DNA of 64,000 nt from Arcuatula senhousia (taxonomy: Eukaryota > Mollusca > Bivalvia > Mytilida > Mytilidae), in contig OZ020309.1 in assembly GCA_963971305.1 (NCBI GenBank), positions 6,007,001 to 6,071,000 of the forward strand, written 5' to 3'. This document shows, piece by piece, positions 59,601 to 64,000 of this stretch (its first letter is position 1; each line of letters begins with the position of its first letter). Position numbers and translations under genes: made by a program. Under the pieces are notes generated by a model. The model worked only from the letters and a program-made list of their open reading frames with translations. It ran no database searches and was not told the DNA's origin.

Positions 59601-62600
59601 TATGAGGCAGGTAAAACCTGTTACGCTCCCGAGGTTTCAATTAATTTATATTTTTTTTGGTTCGAAAATAAAAACAACGTAGCTTTTTCTGTGGGTTACG
59701 TGAGCGTTCAATGACGTCTAAAATTTTCAAAGATAAAAACGTTAAAAAGACGCCGAAAGTTCGGGAAAACAAGCGCGTGCTATACCAGACGTTGAAGGAA
59801 AATTCAGCTCATAGTACAACTAAAATATTGACATTTCTATCATTATCGCTCCCTTCGGGAGCGTAATATGAGGCAGGTAAAACCTGTTACGCTCCCAAAG
59901 TTTCAATTAATTTTTTTTTTTTGGTTCGAAAATAAAAACAAACTAGCTTTTCTTGTGGGTTACGTGAGCGTTTAATGACGTCTAAAATTTTCAAAGATAA
60001 AAACGTTAAAAAGACGTCGAAAGTTCGGGAAAACAAGCGCGTGCTAAACCGGACGTTGAAGGAAAATTCAGCTCATAGTACTACTAAAATATTGACATTT
60101 CTACCATTATCGCTCCCTTCGGGAGCGTATAAAATGTTTTTTTGTCCATTCTATATTTTTCAGTCCCTCAAATATGCAATGGTTGTACTTTTTCCCCATA
60201 TAATTGTCATAAAAAAGGACACTATTCAATGGATTGTTTATTTTTAATGATTGCTAATTTGTCACAACTGTCTGTATCTTTAGAAAGCTGATAAATTTGG
60301 CTTTCTATTGATGTATATATATGATATATTCAAAATTTGACATGTCACTCAAAGCTTTCCATGTTTGAGGTCCCCACCCCCTTGTGACGTCATGACGTTA
60401 AAACCCCCGTCCACATCCTTAATGCACATATACTGAAAGTAAAGAGACTACAAGCATGCTTCGTAACAGATTTCATTTATTTTTTTTCATAAAAATATTT
60501 ATTTAGGATGATATCCTGTTTTTGTAATGGGAAACTAGTCTGTATTATTTGTCATATTCAAAAGAACACCATAGCAACCAGGATGATATTGTAAAGTCAT
60601 TGCGTCAAATATGACGTCGTTATGTGATTTTGTGACGTTCCATTGTTTTCAGTCTATCCGCTCTCTTTTTTGAACCTCTTGCAACATATGGAAGCTGAGA
60701 GCATTGGTTTGTTCGGTACAAATTTTCCTACAAAGTGTCGCATATTTGATGTGAAATGTTTAAAAGCATAATCTGCATTAAATTTGTATGTTCAGGGAAA
60801 AGGGACTCTAATTCCTTGTTATTGATGGAAAGCCTTTCTCATATGCAGATCATGTCACTGTTGTATGGCTGATTTTTATTGGAAAAGGTAGTGTCTATGG
60901 CCTTAAAATATGACTTTTATTTCAATGTAATCAACTGAAATCTATTAAGACCATTACTGATAAGAAGTAATGATATGAAAATCCAGTTTTTGGTACTTCT
61001 GTCTTCAGAGTATCCGAATGCATGAAATAGGTTAAAAACTTGGTTCGACACAGTATATGGTAATTGCTATATCTTCGCTTTTAGTAGACGGACGAATAAA
61101 AGTTTGGTACCATTTTGTTCGTTATTGTACAGGGAACGAGAAAAAACCAAATGTGAATTTTAAAACAGGCTTTAAGGATGTGGTCCATAGTTTCGTATAA
61201 AATCCAACGGTCTACATATGGCTAAAAATAGGTACAGGGGGCCCCCCTTGCTATTTATGGTAGTAATGATTAAAATGTGAATATTTTTTGCATCAATTAT
61301 AAAATTTGGAATTTATTTTTGAAGATAAAGTAAGTTTTTGTTTAATTTTTATTTAAAAAAATAAAATAAGTGAATGTGTACAAAGGGGGATAATCACTGA
61401 ATTTCCTGTTTACAAAGAGAGGTAAATTTAAGTTTTTTACACGAAGTAAAATGCTGTTTTTAAAGAACGGCGATCGTACCCTAAAAGTGGACTTAAAAAA
61501 GAGAAGACCTTTATCTCTACAAGTTAAACTAAAAAAAATATGAGGCAGGTAAAACCTGTTACGCTCCCGAGGTTTCAATTAATTTATATTTTTTTTGGTT
61601 CGAAAATAAAAACAACGTAGCTTTTTCTGTGGGTTACGTGAGCGTTCAATGACGTCTAAAATTTTCAAAGATAAAAACGTTAAAAAGACGCCGAAAGTTC
61701 GGGAAAACAAGCGCGTGCTATACCAGACGTTGAAGGAAAATTCAGCTCATAGTACAACTAAAATATTGACATTTCTATCATTATCGCTCCCTTCGGGAGC
61801 GTAATATGAGGCAGGTAAAACCTGTTACGCTCCCAAAGTTTCAATTAATTTTTTTTTTTTGGTTCGAAAATAAAAACAAACTAGCTTTTCTTGTGGGTTA
61901 CGTGAGCGTTTAATGACGTCTAAAATTTTCAAAGATAAAAACGTTAAAAAGACGTCGAAAGTTCGGGAAAACAAGCGCGTGCTAAACCGGACGTTGAAGG
62001 AAAATTCAGCTCATAGTACTACTAAAATATTGACATTTCTACCATTATCGCTCCCTTCGGGAGCGTATAAAATGTTTTTTTGTCCATTCTATATTTTTCA
62101 GTCCCTCAAATATGCAATGGTTGTACTTTTTCCCCATATAATTGTCATAAAAAAGGACACTATTCAATGGATTGTTTATTTTTAATGATTGCTAATTTGT
62201 CACAACTGTCTGTATCTTTAGAAAGCTGATAAATTTGGCTTTCTATTGATGTATATATATGATATATTCAAAATTTGACATGTCACTCAAAGCTTTCCAT
62301 GTTTGAGGTCCCCACCCCCTTGTGACGTCATGACGTTAAAACCCCCGTCCACATCCTTAATGCACATATACTGAAAGTAAAGAGACTACAAGCATGCTTC
62401 GTAACAGATTTCATTTATTTTTTTTCATAAAAATATTTATTTAGGATGATATCCTGTTTTTGTAATGGGAAACTAGTCTGTATTATTTGTCATATTCAAA
62501 AGAACACCATAGCAACCAGGATGATATTGTAAAGTCATTGCGTCAAATATGACGTCGTTATGTGATTTTGTGACGTTCCATTGTTTTCAGTCTATCCGCT

Positions 62601-64000
62601 CTCTTTTTTGAACCTCTTGCAACATATGGAAGCTGAGAGCATTGGTTTGTTCGGTACAAATTTTCCTACAAAGTGTCGCATATTTGATGTGAAATGTTTA
62701 AAAGCATAATCTGCATTAAATTTGTATGTTCAGGGAAAAGGGACTCTAATTCCTTGTTATTGATGGAAAGCCTTTCTCATATGCAGATCATGTCACTGTT
62801 GTATGGCTGATTTTTATTGGAAAAGGTAGTGTCTATGGCCTTAAAATATGACTTTTATTTCAATGTAATCAACTGAAATCTATTAAGACCATTACTGATA
62901 AGAAGTAATGATATGAAAATCCAGTTTTTGGTACTTCTGTCTTCAGAGTATCCGAATGCATGAAATAGGTTAAAAACTTGGTTCGACACAGTATATGGTA
63001 ATTGCTATATCTTCGCTTTTAGTAGACGGACGAATAAAAGTTTGGTACCATTTTGTTCGTTATTGTACAGGGAACGAGAAAAAACCAAATGTGAATTTTA
63101 AAACAGGCTTTAAGGATGTGGTCCATAGTTTCGTATAAAATCCAACGGTCTACATATGGCTAAAAATAGGTACAGGGGGCCCCCCTTGCTATTTATGGTA
63201 GTAATGATTAAAATGTGAATATTTTTTGCATCAATTATAAAATTTGGAATTTATTTTTGAAGATAAAGTAAGTTTTTGTTTAATTTTTATTTAAAAAAAT
63301 AAAATAAGTGAATGTGTACAAAGGGGGATAATCACTGAATTTCCTGTTTACAAAGAGAGGTAAATTTAAGTTTTTTACACGAAGTAAAATGCTGTTTTTA
63401 AAGAACGGCGATCGTACCCTAAAAGTGGACTTAAAAAAGAGAAGACCTTTATCTCTACAAGTTAAACTAAAAAAAATATGAGGCAGGTAAAACCTGTTAC
63501 GCTCCCGAGGTTTCAATTAATTTATATTTTTTTTGGTTCGAAAATAAAAACAACGTAGCTTTTTCTGTGGGTTACGTGAGCGTTCAATGACGTCTAAAAT
63601 TTTCAAAGATAAAAACGTTAAAAAGACGCCGAAAGTTCGGGAAAACAAGCGCGTGCTATACCAGACGTTGAAGGAAAATTCAGCTCATAGTACAACTAAA
63701 ATATTGACATTTCTATCATTATCGCTCCCTTCGGGAGCGTAATATGAGGCAGGTAAAACCTGTTACGCTCCCAAAGTTTCAATTAATTTTTTTTTTTTGG
63801 TTCGAAAATAAAAACAAACTAGCTTTTCTTGTGGGTTACGTGAGCGTTTAATGACGTCTAAAATTTTCAAAGATAAAAACGTTAAAAAGACGTCGAAAGT
63901 TCGGGAAAACAAGCGCGTGCTAAACCGGACGTTGAAGGAAAATTCAGCTCATAGTACTACTAAAATATTGACATTTCTACCATTATCGCTCCCTTCGGGA
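47609..64000 (+). repeat. Array block 4: eight L units plus a truncated ninth
   Basis: Units 15-22 complete, unit 23 cut at the window edge after 888 bp but already showing the L duplication (from about 63554). The duplication matches block 2 exactly by eye. Confidence 0.95.

Larger units (their letters stand above)
23381..64000 (+). repeat. Macrosatellite array, 22 full units plus one partial
   Basis: All units point the same way. Unit starts (A of AGGATGTGG): 23381, 25055, 26729, 28403, 30077, 32015, 33953, 35891, 37565, 39239, 40913, 42587, 44261, 45935, 47609, 49547, 51485, 53423, 55361, 57299, 59237, 61175, 63113. Distances are exactly 1674 bp (S) or 1938 bp (L), the difference being one 264-bp duplication. 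Homologous frames in all units are identical in translation except one residue in unit 7, so the units are almost perfectly homogeneous. The array runs off the right edge. It is not rDNA, a 5S cluster or a histone cluster: none of those genes is visible in the unit. Confidence 0.97.

Noticed and set aside
23381..64000. Ribosomal, 5S, histone or snRNA gene cluster
   Set aside because: The unit length might suggest one, but no rRNA motif, histone frame or complete snRNA is present. Only a short U6-like string occurs, which is not a full gene.
23381..64000. Array as a pure assembly duplication error
   Set aside because: Two unit types in blocks, a sharp left border and a private substitution are more than a simple repeated contig would show. 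It cannot be excluded without reads, and copy number may be wrong.

Overview
The window looks like AT-rich nuclear DNA from a marine bivalve, most likely a mussel (Mytilidae) or a close relative. I base this on dispersed non-coding repeats that resemble families I remember from mussel genomes, on tRNA-derived SINE-like sequences, on a fossil Penelope-type reverse transcriptase fragment, and on the lack of any dense, ATG-started, operon-like coding. No database search was possible, so the lineage is an inference. No intact protein-coding gene, rRNA or functional tRNA could be supported. Almost everything that can be named is repeat or transposon-derived.

Positions 1-23380 are a patchwork of nested repeats. 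In order: an AT-rich minisatellite (1-350); a stretch with a CRE and a TATA-like box (351-700); a mollusc-type dispersed repeat (1440-1800); a reverse transcriptase pseudogene (1900-2297); a terminal-inverted-repeat (TIR) element carrying a 174-bp tandem repeat (2868-3736); two sharp micro-palindromes (4751-4787, 5434-5484); a 1.4-kb hAT-like non-autonomous element (5589-7010); a 2.4-kb element built of ~165-bp repeats with matching hairpin and inverted-repeat ends (7483-9866); a foldback element (10335-10764); a second element of the hairpin-plus-TIR design (10804-11420); two tRNA-like SINE pieces (12598-12672, 13549-13798); a foldback element with minisatellite arms split by another insertion (14074-15419); several minisatellites; and a long gene-poor stretch (16761-22200).

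Positions 23381-64000 (40.6 kb, open at the right edge) form one macrosatellite array: 22 complete units and a partial 23rd, all in one orientation and almost identical. Two unit lengths occur, short S (1674 bp) and long L (1938 bp), arranged in pure blocks: S x4, L x3, S x7, L x8 plus a truncated L. Each unit is a 925-bp TIR-bounded module (ends TTAAGGATGTGG / CCACATCCTTAA) joined to a 749-bp spacer. L units carry an extra 264-bp tandem duplication inside the module. The left edge of the array falls exactly on the first base shared by the module ends. The duplicated halves of L differ from each other by about 5 percent while units barely differ at all, so L and S are old variants that were each amplified in blocks recently.

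No gene network can be described. What connects the parts is a shared design: short TIRs or hairpins enclosing ~160-175-bp tandem repeats, often followed by a GACA/GACG tract. The macrosatellite is the extreme case, a whole transposon-like module turned into a satellite.
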